Positions 25,001 to 40,000 of a DNA stretch of 64,000 nt are shown here, one piece after another. The notes beneath the pieces are model-generated. The model was not told the DNA's origin. It saw only the letters and a list, made by a program, of their open reading frames with translations, and made no database searches. This DNA is from Owenia fusiformis (lineage: Eukaryota > Annelida > Polychaeta > Sabellida > Oweniidae). Numbering within the stretch: position 1 is the stretch's first letter; the number at the start of each line of letters is the position of its first letter. The DNA is taken from positions 59,971,885-60,035,884 of the forward strand of contig CAIIXF020000001.1 in assembly GCA_903813345.2 (NCBI GenBank), written 5' to 3'. A program made the translations under genes and the position numbers.

Positions 25001-28000
25001 GACATATTCTGAAACATACCCCCAGGTTATTCTTATTATTTGAGGGCTCTTAGTTCTACATTTCAAAAGTCTGAGAAAAATAAACATCAAAACTACGACT
25101 CGAAACCCGCATATATATTTTATGAAAAAATGAAAGAATGTTTCCTGCTACAATGAAGCTGTCTATACCCTCTCAGTTCGTCAGAAATCGCCGATGAGTT
25201 TTCAAAGTACCAGTAGATCAAAAAAAAACCGTTTTTTGAAATATTTCAAAATTCGATCGATCATTTCGTAGAGAAATACTTCGATTTTAGAGTGGAAACT
25301 TACCAATTCTCGTCTCTGGGTAGTTCAACGTCGTTAAACTCAATAACGGCGTTCTTTATTATTAGGAATTTTCTTGGGGCCATTATTGAGTTTAACCTCC
25401 TTAGATCTACTATTCTTTCCTTTGATGCAAGTTCTGAATCCATCGAAACCATTTTTCCGCGATAACGTGCAACTGATACTTGACAATAATATAAAAACAC
25501 ATAACATCAAGCGATTTAACACAATATTATTAGTTAAATGTTCATTTATACGAGTAAAATGAGGCTACACTTACCAATCTCTAAAGTGACATTTCCGCAT
25601 GTCCGTCATTGTGTCTGTTCGTTTGAGTGTCCCGGATCGTAAAATTAAACTACCAGCGAAACGAAATTGTTGTCAAATAGATTGATAATTATTATCGCGA
25701 TGACTCGGGATAAAAAGATCAATTTTGAGGATAACAGGTATCTTTGATTAATTTATATAGCGCGTATATACACGCAAAATAGTTATTAATTGCAAACCAA
25801 CTGTTCGTTAATGCAGTGCCGTGATGACGGTTAATTCCTGAAACGATTTGCAATTTCGATGTTACCGAAACTGACCGACATTTTCGTCATATTCCAAACC
25901 TGTCTCCAATATTTTCGTAATTATGCATCAATAGGGTCTAAGGGGGATACGGGACGGGGTGTATGTGTTTATAAGGTATGTATGCATGCTTGAATCACAT
26001 TCTTTGTGTAATATTGCCATGTTTTCAGGGTTCAATTAGTTCCGCTTGTCGAAACCTGCTGAACGATTAAATTAACGCATCAAAGGCAAAATGGTCATGG
26101 AGGTTAGACCTAGCCGGGCCATACCACATGTCAGATAAGAAACGAGGCCCGGGCTAGGTCTAATCAAGGGCGTTACAATACCCGGGAATTTATCGGTTCG
26201 TCCAGTACTTGTTTGTGATAGCGCCCTCTGTAGGTCACTGTGCTTATAGCCTACAGTAATACGGGGTAGGATATCGGGAATTCGGTCAGTTTCTATCCGT
26301 CGATTTCGCTATGAATTGAAGCAAGTGTGACCACTTTATCCACTTAAACAATTTGATAATTGATTAAATCTTTAAACAAAATCGATAAACACGTTATACA
26401 CTTCCTATCTCCTTAGAAATTAGCATGTATTTATGGATTGTGTTTTCGAACAAGGCTCGACCCACCCCAATAGGGAAATCCTTATGCTAATTAGTATGAC
26501 GTCATATTTTCCTGGGGAATCCTAGATTTCAAAGCCTCAGTCTGTTATTGTGTCAAATGTAAACGCTCTTGGGACGCTCTTTTGCAGACAGAAAATTGAC
26601 AGATTAGCTTTTAACTTTCAGCTTTGATGTTAAAATATTCTGTATTTCTACCGGACTTCTTGCTGAATATCATATAATGTTATAACTTGATTTGGACCAT
26701 TGCCTGATTGATCATTCTGAAATTTTGATTGTGATTCATGATTGATTGGCAAGAAAAAAGAATTCCTATTGTTTTCCAGCGAAGTCAAAATGTTACAGCA
26801 TGAGTTATAATGTCGAGTTTGCATCATGTTAAATTCTGCTAGTGATTAGAAGTCCATGCACAAGCATACACATAAGAGACAAACACACCCAGGCTCCAGG
26901 CCGTGGATGGAAATATAAAACTATTTAAAGAACAAACTGGTATTAATAGACCGATATGTAGTGTCTGCCATGTATTGAAGGTAAACCAATCTGTATTATT
27001 AATGTTTCTTCTATCAATACATGGATTGTGCAATAGAAAAGCAATGGCACAATCAAAAATGTGCATATCAATCGTGAATATCTCTCGGTTCAAAGCTTAT
27101 TTCCAACAGAATCGTGTCAAAATATGTGTCTGAGTAACAGTTATACATTATAAGATCGCAAACTCTTACCAATTATCAGCCGAATGGCTCATTTTCAACG
27201 AAATGTCCTTAAGACAACAGCCCTGGGTCGCGCCTGAGACCAAAAACTACTTCAAATAGCCCTCCCCTAATTATATTGGATAATCACATTTATGCGTGCG
27301 CGCGCAGCTCATCCAATGAACGAAACGCCACTTCCCGCTGAAATCACCGGGTATTGATCTTTCCCTTGGTCTAATGTTGTTGGACTAGTCTCTGGGTAGA
27401 TATTCTTCAAAATATATCATGGTTTTGCTATGAAAAGCAGTTATCACGGAGTAAATCCAACTCAAAGTACGCATTTTCTTCATTTCAAACTAGTTGAAAA
27501 CAAAGATGGCTGAACTATGAAGTGACAAGTTAGAGTAGAAGGGGTCTTTTGACTTTTGGTATTTTAGGCCACTGATAAAAATAACTGATTTTCATGTGTT
27601 TAACATTTACTAAGTACAAAATACCAGGTATATCATTCTAATTAAGCACATTTTTCTATTTCTTAGCCTCATTAAACACTTATTTCGTTTGGAATGCCCT
27701 TAAACCCTGCTGAACCCTGGTCTGAGAAACAAAGATCTAAATAAGGCCAAAGAGCACCCGGGTTCACTGTTAAACCTCCTGCTCACTGTAGTATGAATCG
27801 TGAATGTACTTTCACACAGGGTTTAACAGAAAGAAACAGTGAACCCTGGTCTAACGAATCCGTGTTTCCAGGGTTCGCCTAGCATGCCTTCGACTCTTTC
27901 TCATTATGTTGGCCACTTTAGCGTTCTTTAACATACTACAATTATAAGAACAGATTAAACTTTGTGTTTTCTTACTTGACCCATCATGTGAATATCCTTT

Positions 28001-31000
28001 TGCATAACGTGAATGAAACCATCGATAGATAAGGTGTACTAGTATGTTTGGTTAGAAAATGTTTCCCATCCAATAAAGGAAATGTATCTTTCAACATTTT
28101 GAAGTAAGAAACCTTCACAAAATGCATAAGAGAAATGTTATTTGTATTTTATTTGTAGAATCGTATGCTATTATTAGAATCATATGTTATTTGTAGATTC
28201 TTGATATTTGTGAATTCATGTTATTTGTAGATTAATGATATTTTTAGATGTTCAAGGGCCACCACCATATGGGGCTGTACCAGGTTAATGAAAAAATATT
28301 TCATTGGCTAGTTGAGTGTTTTGTTTGTTGATTAAGTTTGTTGTTCCATGATATAGTGTGCTGTTCTTTGATTGAGTATGCTTTTATATGATTGAGTGTG
28401 CTGTTCCTTGATTGAGTGTTTCCTTTGATTGAATGTGTTGTTCTTTTTTAGTGTGCTGTTCTTTGATTGATTGTGTTGTTTTTGATTGAGTGTGTTCTTT
28501 GATTGAGTGTGTCTTTCTTTGATTATTTAATTGAGTTTGTTATTCTTTGATTGAGTATATCATTCTTTAATTGAGTTTGTTATTCTTTGATTGAGTGTTT
28601 TGTTATTTTTTAAGTGTGCCGTTCCTTGATTGAGTGTGTTGTTTTGAATTTAGTGTATTCTTTGATTGAGTGTGTCTTTCTTTGACCGAGTGTATTGTTC
28701 TTTAATTGAGTTTGTTGTTCTTTGGCTGAGTATTTTGTTCTTAGATTGACTGTTATCTTTTTTCCTCGACTCTTTGAATGAATAATGTTTAACTACAGGG
28801 TGACAAAAAAAAAACTGGAACCCATAAATCATCAAATTTCTCGGAAAGTATTATACCTACATTCTTCATTTCTTCAGGGTAGAAACTAGACTGAATGCAT
28901 GACAAAATGACACAATAATGAGTACTGTAGCTTAGATATTAATCATGCCATGGACGACAGAAGAAAAACCTTATATTGTGAGAAAGTATATCGAGACAAA
29001 ATCCTATAAAGAGACACAAACTGCCTATATGAGAGATCACAGGGCAAGAAGAGCCCCTTCCAAGTCACAGATCTTTAGGCTTGTACAGAAGTTTGATTCA
29101 GAAGAAACTGTAAAACCAACAAAGAAGAAAAGTGATGGTAAACCAACCTATTCGGGGAGAGAGAGGTCTGTCAGAACTCAAGACAACTCAACAGTCAACT
29201 CAGAACGTTACATCCCTAACGTTAAAAAGTTTTGGAGAGTGCTGGGTAGACGACGTGACTTGAGAAGGGACCAGCAATGGTTCCAACAAGATGGTGCCAA
29301 ACCCTACACCTCAAATGAGTCCATTCAATGGCTTCAGGCTCACTTTGGTGATCAATTAATCAGTCACCATACCCGCCACATCTGCCCCCCCCCACCCCCC
29401 TGATTTGAACCCCCCAGATTTTTACCTGTGGAGGTATCTCAAGGATAATGTGTATACAGATAGTCCACTGACCATTGATGACCTAAAACTCAACATTGGA
29501 AGACTAATTAGAGGGATAGACAGAGTTGAATGCAGTCGGGTCATTGACAATTTTGCAAGAAGAATCCAGCTCTGCATCCAACGTTGCGGTGCACATTTGG
29601 AGCACATTATCTAATCGTGCCTCATTTGGAGACTAATTGAGCTATAATGCTAAAACTTTAACATCTTGTCATACATTCAGTTTACTATACATGTACCAAA
29701 TAACTAAGCTCGATATGCATTATTGACGAAGTTATTAAGACTTAAGTGGGTTCCAGTTTTTTTTTGTCACCCTGTACTTTAAATTGGCCCGGCATCAATA
29801 TACCTTATAACGCATGAAATGGTTAAGAGTGAGCCAAAACAAGCACGTTTATATATCAGTATATCAAACCATATTCAATGAGTTTGTCATTCCTTATTTT
29901 GAGGAAGGGAGGGGTTTGTGTACATATGAATTCATATCTTCCCAAAAGTGTTTTGAATTTAGCTGCTATAATAGAACATGTGTGAAATGATTAAACATAC
30001 TTTACTTCCAAAGGTCACAGAGATAAAGATATCATATCATTTAGTTATGCCAAAGTATTGTATTGTATCATTATCCCCTGGTTGACTGAGCTGGAGTTAT
30101 GTGTAGTTATGTGTCTTCAAGGAAACCCCCTCCCCTTCTCTCTCCCCCTCTCCCCTGCACCTCTTGTTGTCTAAGCTGCTATTTGTGTGAAAACTCATGA
30201 ACTACTCAATACATCAAGTGTGTGGTGAATGCATAAACAAATTGTGTATTTAAGTATAATGTGATGCGCTAATGCAAAAGACTTGTCTGGCAAGCAACAG
30301 ACATATCAGATTTCCTGGAAAAAGAAGGCAAATTCTTGGATTGGTTGACAAGACAAGTTGCACTCCTATACTCCTCTTATATTCTTAGTTAGGATATGTA
30401 GGGAGGTCACCTCCCACACTCATGTAATACAGAAATGTATGTTTGATAATTGTTGAATCATTTCACCAGAGTTAGATCAAGGTTGGTTTATCTTTCTCAT
30501 AGATACTGTCAACAAAGGATGGATCTCCAAGTATGGAATCATAAGTGCATGTTCTGATGAAGTTTTAATTCACTTGATATACATGAAATAGGTTAAGCCA
30601 CTTATACATAAGTGTTCTTGACTTCTTGTATGTGTGTAGTGTTTTATCTTTTCATAGGGTCAATGTCATATGTAATGAAACTGAATGAATGATTTGACAG
30701 AACTTTTATCTAGTTTTAAATTAGCAAAACACTTGAATTAGTGGACATACTCTGAACATATTAATTTTTATTAATACTTTTGTTTGGAGTGCAGCAAGGG
30801 CAACTATTTTATAATTTCTTTTATGACCTGGAGCATTTTTCAATTCATTGTGACTTTTTCATTCTTCTTATTTTGTTCCACATTGTAATAATAATATGTT
30901 AAATCAATTTGATCTTGCCCTTTTTCTTTTATGATTCTCATTCTTACAATTTCAGGTCAGCCTCAGTATGGACAGCCAGGCCAACCTGGAATGTACCCAC

Positions 31001-34000
31001 AAGTACCCGGGGGACAACCAGGTATAGAAATTGAATCACTTTTGAATATATCCAATCCAATGAGATTTAAATTCAGTATTTACATGCAAAGCAAAATATC
31101 ACAGATTATTATGTTCTATATCTTTTATAATGTGAGGTACTTGTATGTACTGTTAACATACTTTAGTAAAACTCAAAATGGATGGACGAGAGGTTTCTCA
31201 ATGTTCCTGTTTAATTCTAAATTATACATTTATCAAAATTAAAATTTCAGTGCACAACATATTCTGTAGAGGCACTATTTTCTACTACGATTTTCTTCAT
31301 AATTTAGGCTTATTTTGCTACTTAAGATGCACAGTGCACAATGCACATGCAGTTCAAATCTAAGGCTAAGGAAATTAAAACCACCCCATAAGCCATTTAG
31401 TATAATTTTGTTTTTGTTCAAAAACGAAGACATCTATTTATAACATTATCTTAATTTTCATATACACCATTGTATACTTTACTAGTGTGTTTTTTCTAAT
31501 CTTCTTGTCTTGTTGATGAGAACTTTGCATTAAAATGATGAAATATTCATAACAGTTATATACAGGGTGTATATAATTATAAAGTCTCTTTACTATTAAA
31601 TGCAAAGTCTGCGTAAAGTGTAAAGAGACTTTGTGGACACCCTGTATATATCGCAGTTTTCATATTTCTCAAGCAGGACTCTGACTCTTCTTTTTTCTGG
31701 CTATTTCTTAGGAGCACCTCAGCCAATGGCACAATATCCCCCAGGCCCTGGTGCATACCCCCCAGGTGCATATCCCCCTGGTGGGTACCACATACTTTAT
31801 GCTTCTTTATATGATATGTAGATTGTATGACTATATACTTCACATTGCACACTTTTTAGATGCACATCTTTCTACTTAAACTATTTACTAAACTATATGG
31901 TGGAACATTTAGCTTTGTGCTTTATTTCATTCTTTCTTATGTTTTTGTGCACTGGAAAAATGTAATGTACATTATGTCTTCTTATTCCAATATTAGTTTG
32001 AACATGCCCCTAGACATTGTTTTATTTTTGAGATATCTGACATTGAAATGAGCAGGTTTAAAACGGCTCATCTTGATCTCTATATCAGTCAGTTCTTACC
32101 TCTTTATTGTCAGTGCTCCTTTTAAGCAAACCCAATCTCTTAACATTTTTCTACAATTACTTGTAGGTGCCCCTGGCCCAGTTGCAAACCAACCCAATTT
32201 CATGGAAAAGCCTCAGGTCTCAGGGTGTCCCCCTGGATTGGAGTACCTGACCCAAATAGACCAGATCCTGGTGCATCAGCAAGTAGAGTTATTAGAAGGT
32301 AGGAACATTCAACTAGTAATCAAGAATCTAACACATTTATGTTTTTAATCTTTATATCGAAAGATAGATGTCTTCAAAGTATGGACAGCCTGAGGTGATT
32401 AAGTTAATGCTGCATTAAAAATTTAATGACTTCTTAAATGAGTCCCATGTTATTTTCAGGAATACATGACTATGACTATAGTCTATTGTTCTACAATGTA
32501 TGAAAATTGAAAACAGTGAAATACACACTTTAGTTTTTTAAGTAAATACATTAGTTATTGAGTGAAATAAAAAAACAACAGTTGTTTCACCCACTTTCTT
32601 GATTGGCAAACTTTTCAGTGTGCATGCATTCCATTGAAATGCTTTATACAGTTACAGGATGCCATTCTCATAATATTTGAAAGGACAATCTATTGACTCA
32701 AATTGCCCTTTTATTCATTAAAAAATGCAATCATTTCCAAAACATCACTTTGGGGTAAAATTTCTTAAGTGATCATTATTCATGTGTATAAATTTATTAT
32801 ATGTTTCAGTTGTGACTGGATTTGAAACTCAGAATAAATATGAGATCAAGAACTCTATGGGGCAACAGGTGTACTTTGCCCAGGAGGAGTCAGGTTGCTG
32901 TATGAGACAATGCTGTGGGCCAGGAAGAGGGTTTACCATGCACATCACAGATAACTTGGGTCAGGTAAGGAACAGCAGGTCTACTTTGCTAAGAGTAGAG
33001 TGATATGTGTATGAGACAATGCTGTGGGCCAGGTAGAGGATTTGTCATGCACATCACAGATAACTTGGGTCAGGTAAGGAACAGCAGGTCTACTTTGCTA
33101 ATGAGTAGAGTGATATGTGTATGAGACAATACTGTGGACCAGGTAGAGGATTTGTCATGCACATAACAGATAACTTGGGTCAGGTAAGGAACAGCAGGTC
33201 TACTTTGCTAATGAGTAGAGTGATATGTGTATGAGACAATACTGTGGACCAGGTAGAGGATTTGTCATGCACATCACAGATAACTTGGGGCAGGTAAGGA
33301 ACAGCAGGTCTACTTTGCTAATGAGTAGAGTGATATGTGTATGAGACAATGCTGTGGTCCAGGTAGAGGATTTGTCATGCACATCACAGATAACTTGGGG
33401 CAGGTAAGGAACAGCAGGTCTACTTTGCTAATGAGTAGAGTGATATGTGTATGAGACAATGCTGTGGGCCAGGTAGAGGATTTGTCATGCACATAACAGA
33501 TAACTTGGGTCAGGTAAGGAACAGCAGGTCTACTTTGCTAATGAGTAGAGTGATATGTGTATGAGACAATACTGTGGACCAGGTAGAGGATTTGTCATGC
33601 ACATCACAGATAACTTGGGGCAGGTAAGGAACAGCAGGTCTACTTTGCTAATGAGTAGAGTGATATGTGTATGAGACAATGCTGTGGGCCAGGTAGAGGA
33701 TTTGTCATGCACATCACAGATAACTTGGGGCAGGTAAGGAACAGCAGGTCTACTTTGCTAATGAGTAGAGTGATATGTGTATGAGACAATGCTGTGGGCC
33801 AGGTAGAGGATTTGTCATGCACATCACAGATAACTTGGGTCAGGTAAGGAACAGCAGGTCTACTTTGCTAATGAGTAGAGTGATATGTGTATGAGACAAT
33901 GCTGTGGGCCAGGTAGAGGATTTGTCATGCACATCACAGTCAACCTGGGTCAGGTAAGAGACAGCAGGTCTACTTTGTTAATGAGTAGAGTGATATGTGT

Positions 34001-37000
34001 ATGAGACAATGCTGTGGGCCAGGTAGAGGATTTGTCATGCACATAACAGATAACTTGGGTCAGGTAAGGAACAGCAGGTCTACTTTGCTAATGAGTAGAG
34101 TGATATGTGTATGAGACAATGCTGTGGGCCAGGTAGAGGATTTGTCATGCACATAACAGATAACTTGGGGCAGGTAAGGAACAGCAGGTCTACTTTGCTA
34201 ATGAGTAGAGTGATATGTGTATGAGACAATGCTTTGGACCAGGTAGAGGATTTGTCATGCACATCACAGATAACTTGGGTCAGGTAAGGAACAGCAGGTC
34301 TACTTTGCTAATGAGTAGAGTGATATGTGTATGAGACAATGCTGTGGGCCAGGTAGAGGATTTGTCATGCACATAACAGATAACTTGGGGCAGGTAAGGA
34401 ACAGCAGGTCTACTTTGCTAATGAGTAGAGTGATATGTGTATGAGACAATGCTGTGGGCCAGGTAGAGGATTTGTCATGCACATCACAGACAACCTGGGT
34501 CAGGTAAGGAACAGCAGGTCTACTTTGCTAATGAGTAGAGTGATATGTGTATGAGACAATGCTGTGGGCCAGGTAGAGGATTTGTCATGCGCATCACAGA
34601 TAACTTGGGTCAGGTAAGGAACAGCAGGTCTACTTTGCTAATGAGTAGAGTGATATGTGTATGAGACAATGCTGTGGGCCAGGTAGAGGATTTGTCATGC
34701 ACATAACAGATAACTTGGGTCAGGTAAGGAACAGCAGGTCTACTTTGCTAATGAGTAGAGTGATATGTGTATGAGACAATGCTGTGGGCCAGGTAGAGGA
34801 TTTGTCATGCACATAACAGATAACTTGGGGCAGGTAAGGAACAGCAGGTCTACTTTGCTAATGAGTAGAGTGATATGTGTATGAGACAATGCTGTGGGCC
34901 AGGTAGAGGATTTGTCATGCACATCACAGATAACTTGGGACAGGTGAGCCTGATTTGCTTATTACAGTAAATCTTGCATAACAAGTATATATGGTCCCAA
35001 CTTTATTTGTTCACTCTGTGATGGGTACTTTGGTATCAGAATTATAAATTTCTCATCTACGAAATCATCACCCTCCTGTTAGGGGTTTCAACTTCTAATT
35101 GTAGTCCTCAGATGTATCAATATATGTATAGTATAGGTACAGAAGGTGCAGTTTATATGCAGTAGGTATAGTTTAGGTACTGAAGGTTCATTTTGTCTTG
35201 GTGCAGTAGGCACACTATAGGTCCAGCAGGTACATTTTTGGTGCAGTAAGCACAGTGTAAACTCTATAGGTAATGTCAGTCTAGGTGCAATATGTACAGT
35301 CAGTCTAGGTGCAGTAAGTGCATGAGTCTAGTTGCAGATGATCTAGGTGTAGTATGGATGCAGAAGGGTACAGTCTAGATGCAGTAGGTACAGTGTAGGA
35401 ACTAGTATAACTTCTCTCATATCTATTTTCTTTCAGGAGGTGATCAGGTGTAGAAGACCATTTAAATGTTGTGCTGGGTGCTGTTGGTGTGCTAGTGCTG
35501 AATGTTGTGCTTATACACTAATTGTTGAGACACCTGCAGGGGAGGTGCTTGGAACAGTAAGACAAGCGTAAGCCAGCTGCTGTAAAATCAATATATATCA
35601 ATCACTTGTAACCATGGATATAATAGTACATGTATATTGTTGAAGAATAATTGACTAAGAAGTTTTTAACTCTCTGAACATTTCTGTTTATAACCTCCAG
35701 ATAAAGTATCATTGTCTAGTGGGATTTACAGTGGGATGCTCAGGTCCAGTGATAAATTCCTTTTTGCCTGAGCTAAATATCAATATTTTGGACTTTAGGT
35801 GCAGCCCATGGACACCAAAATTTACCATTATGGATGCCAATGACCAAACAATATTTGATGTGAAAGGCCCATGCTGTATCTGTGTGGGCCCATGCTGTAC
35901 TTGGGACCAGGAATTTGTGGTAAGCTTTTTAGTCTAAGTTTGTAATATTCCCTCATGATAAATCCAAATCTGTTTAATGATATCTAAAGTAATCTGAACA
36001 CCTAAATTAATCTGTCTTAATGTAGAAATAAAAGGTGAGTGTAAAAGCAGACACTATAAAGCTGCAATGACTATAATTAGTGTTGACATCTTGTACTTTT
36101 ATATTTTTGTAACATACTAATATGTTTTATGAATTAAGGCAGTTGTATGAGACAGCATTGGTTTCATAATACTTGTCCTCTCTTGAGATTTTGTCATCAT
36201 ATTTTGATTGAGAAAATATAAATATCTTAAAGAAAAATTTTATCGTTTATTTATTTAATTTTTTATATTTCATTAAAATAAAGTTATGAGATGCTGGGTA
36301 CAATTTATTTTAGCTTATTAATGGACCTTAGTGAATTGTACTTTATACAAAATTGCATTGAAAATAAATTATATTATTTTTTATTATGCAGGTAACACAG
36401 CCAGACAGTGGGCATGAGGTTGGTAAGGTCAGCAAACAGTGGTCGGGCCTCGTCAAGGAAATGTTCACTGATGCAGACAACTTTGGAATATCATGTAAGA
36501 CATAAAATATGTATATGTATGTTGGATTGTCTGTAACTAATAAATAAAACGTGTTTCAACAATATGTTCAATCCTTGAAAAAAGATCATTAATCTCCATA
36601 TAATTAAATCATCATTGACATAAAATAAAATGCTCCATTTTCCTCACTCCAAACCTAACTAATTGAAGCATAATGATGTGATAAATGATTCTCAATAAAT
36701 GTGTGATAACTCCTCAATATGTTTCCAGTTCCCATGGATCTTGATGTAAAGATCAAAGCAGTGATGATTGGAGCAGTTTTCCTTATTGTAAGTTTGTTTA
36801 ATAATCTATTTAATATGCAAGCTTTATGCGAGCCTAATGTAACCTTTGTTAATACATTGCCATAGCCACTGCCTTGTCAAAGCAAATGAAAATAAATAAT
36901 TTTATGTTATCATGATGGATTCACTTTGCTTTTTGCCTTAGGGCTTATTCAAGAATAGTTGGATTTAGGCTCATTACTCTTAAAGTATTATCTCAGACAA

Positions 37001-40000
37001 TTTCATTCAGACTTAATTGCTTTGGTATGGGGAATTATTTAGATGGTTTGTAGGGGTTCGGTCCAGGGCACGCCTTAAGCGTCGGACAGCTGGTCATTAT
37101 CTGGTTACTTTTGATACTGACCAGTTGGTTTTTTCACTAGGTATAGGAAAATAACATTGCAACTGGTCAGTAATGCCTTTTTGACCAGCAGCTCTGGAAT
37201 CCTTAAGGCATACACTGGTTCGGTCAATAGCCTGCTATGTGTCATTGATAAATGCCAGTATGCTGATGCTATTATGCTGCTTTATTTATACAAACAAACC
37301 ACCCTATATCTCATATCAGAGGCCAATTTAGAACTTGATGCTGATAAAGAGAAAAGAGCAGGATAATAAACTCCATCCTCCAAACACATGGCTACAAATA
37401 ATCTGGATCTTGGAGCCTTGCAACTGGAGGATGAATACACCCAACTTTTAATCCATACAGTCAGCCTTTTCACTGTTATAAGGCAGATGTGGCAAAAGCC
37501 CTGCAATAATAGAAAACATGCAATTTACAGGTCCAAAAGATACACAAACTTCATTATGAGCACCTTTTTATCATATATACATATATCATATTATCATACA
37601 TAACTGAATTTTATTTTAAAGAGATAGTATATGATAGATTGTGCTCACTATGATAAACTGGGTGTATTACGAAAAGCTATAGATCGAAACTGTTCTGTAG
37701 ATGGATGATATACAGATAAGTGCATGTTGAATTTGCCACCCAACACTTATGGAAGTGTTGAAAGGATACCACATACTTTTTACATGCTTTTCTTTTTACA
37801 GGATCTTATGTACTTCCAAAAAAGAAATAATAATAATAACCATTGTAAGTACAATTAATAAGGACTATCATTTAATGATTGGGTTCAATTCTTAGTCTAG
37901 TCTTTCTTTGATGTGAATATGGTCTTAGACCAGTTTGCTCTTGCACCTGTTCCCCTTGTAAGCCTAATTCTTGTGATCCTACACAATTCAAGGATGACAC
38001 TTGTCAGCCCTGCGTTCTGAGCATGAATAACACCTGTGAGCCAGGAGGATAACACTTGTGAGCCAGGAGGATAACACTTGTGAGCCAGGAGGATAACACT
38101 TGTGAGCCAGGAGGATAACACGTGTGACCCAAAGGTATATCACATGTGTGGTGTGTGCCTCATTCAAGAATAAGAATAACACTTATAAGCCTTGATCCAA
38201 GGTGACACTTATGAGCCAAGATGATAACACTCGATATGAGCCTAGAGATAGCACTTGTGAGCCAAGAGAATAAGACTTGTAAGTCAAGAGGATAAGACTT
38301 GTGACCCAAGAGGATAACACTTGTAAGCCAAGAGGATAAGAATTATAAGACCTAGAGGATAACACTTGTAAGCCAAGAGGATGACAATTGTGAGCCTAGA
38401 GGATGGCACTTGTGAGCCTAGAGGATGAGACTTGTAAGCCAAGAGAATGACACTTGTGAGCCTAGAGGATGGCACTTGTGAACCTAGAGGATGAGACTTG
38501 TAAGCCAAGAGGATGACAATTGTGAGCCTAGAGGATGGCACTTGTGAACCTAGAGGATGAGACTTGTAAGCCTAGAGGATGAGACTTGTAAGCCAAGAGG
38601 ATGGTACTTGTGAACCTAGAGGATAAGACTTGTAAGCCAAGTCAGGATAAGTCTTGTAAGCTAAGAGGATGAGACTTGTTAAGCCTAGTTCAAGAATGAC
38701 ACATGTGAGCCTAGATAAGAACTATGTTAGACTGAGTCTTGTTCAAAACTGTTACTTGTGAGCCTAGTTCTCCTACCAAACCATCAGGAATTCAGCCCCA
38801 TACTCTTCCATTGTACATGCTAGGATGGGAAACATTTAACTGGGAAACAATAGACATCAGATTTCAGTTAAAGTCAGAAGTCAGCTCTCTTGAAATAGCC
38901 TAGGTTTATAATGGTTGTGCAGGGCAGGGAGATGATGGGGTCATGTTCCTGGAATGATCCTCTCAATTTATATAAGCTAGAGTCAAAAATGGTTATTCAG
39001 AAATTGATAAGACTGCATCTTCTTTTTAGGATTTTATGTATTTTGAGAAGGAAGAAAATGAAAAGAATAATTGAAGTCCCTTAAAGTAGTAAGTATATTT
39101 CATGTGAAAGTTGTCATAGGAACCATTTTGTCAAATTTCTAACTCAAAAAAGTTAGAAATTGAGTTGTCATGAAATCAACATATAACTAGTTCTTACATT
39201 TATGGATTTGGTCATGGTTTTTAGGATTTTGCATCATCGCATTTGCAGTCATTACTTTTAATAATGCACTCTTTTTGATTCTTGACATAATACTGGTGCA
39301 CTGTAAATCACAAAGTCGTCCAGGGAACCGTATTATGTTGAGGGATACTGAACTTTAAACCATGATAACTCACTTTCACAATGCCTTTCAGTTAATGCAT
39401 CATTCCTTAAAAGTGAATAGCCATTCTTGAATCTAAATCAAAATGTACAATTGCTGAGTATTGCACTCAAGAAATGATCAATCAGCTTGTCAGGGAAGTT
39501 GACATTCTCTCAATCGACTTGGTCATTTGTTCACTGCAACTGTTTGTTTCCCAGTTAATACCCTAATGCACTAACCCCTCCCTCATTCACCTTTCACTTT
39601 CTTTTATATAATTTTCAACCTCGATCCCCCTCCCCCTTTGCCTTTCATTTTCTCTTGAATTCTTTTCTCCTTTGATATCATTTCATGACATGCAATTTAT
39701 GAGTGATGCCATATTATTCTGCTGTCTTTTATTATAATGATTGAATTCATGAGGAAATGATAAGGCCTATACATGTATTTAATTGCTATCTTTCCTTATT
39801 CCTACTCTTCATTGCCCTTCATTTGTGTAATATTCAATTCTGGGTAACTCTGTTTGCATTAACATAAAACATACAGAACAACTTATTAAGAGAATTACAT
39901 GAATGTAAAGAACAATTTCTTTAAAGAATACATTTATATAAATCTTCACTTTCTGATATGATACATCTGTTTATAGGCTTTCTTAAAAGAATTTACAGAA

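Noticed and set aside
33200-34922. Repeated ~60-codon - strand frames (MHDKSSTW type) across the 110-bp array
   Set aside because: They are antisense translations of the same unit, recur with the array period and have no independent start or family features.
32965-34943. CRISPR-like regular array
   Set aside because: Units are fully repeated with no unique spacers, and each is a copy of an adjacent eukaryotic exon border.
38183-38541. Long - strand Leu/Ser/Tyr-rich frames
   Set aside because: They result from a 22-bp repeat read through three rotating frames.
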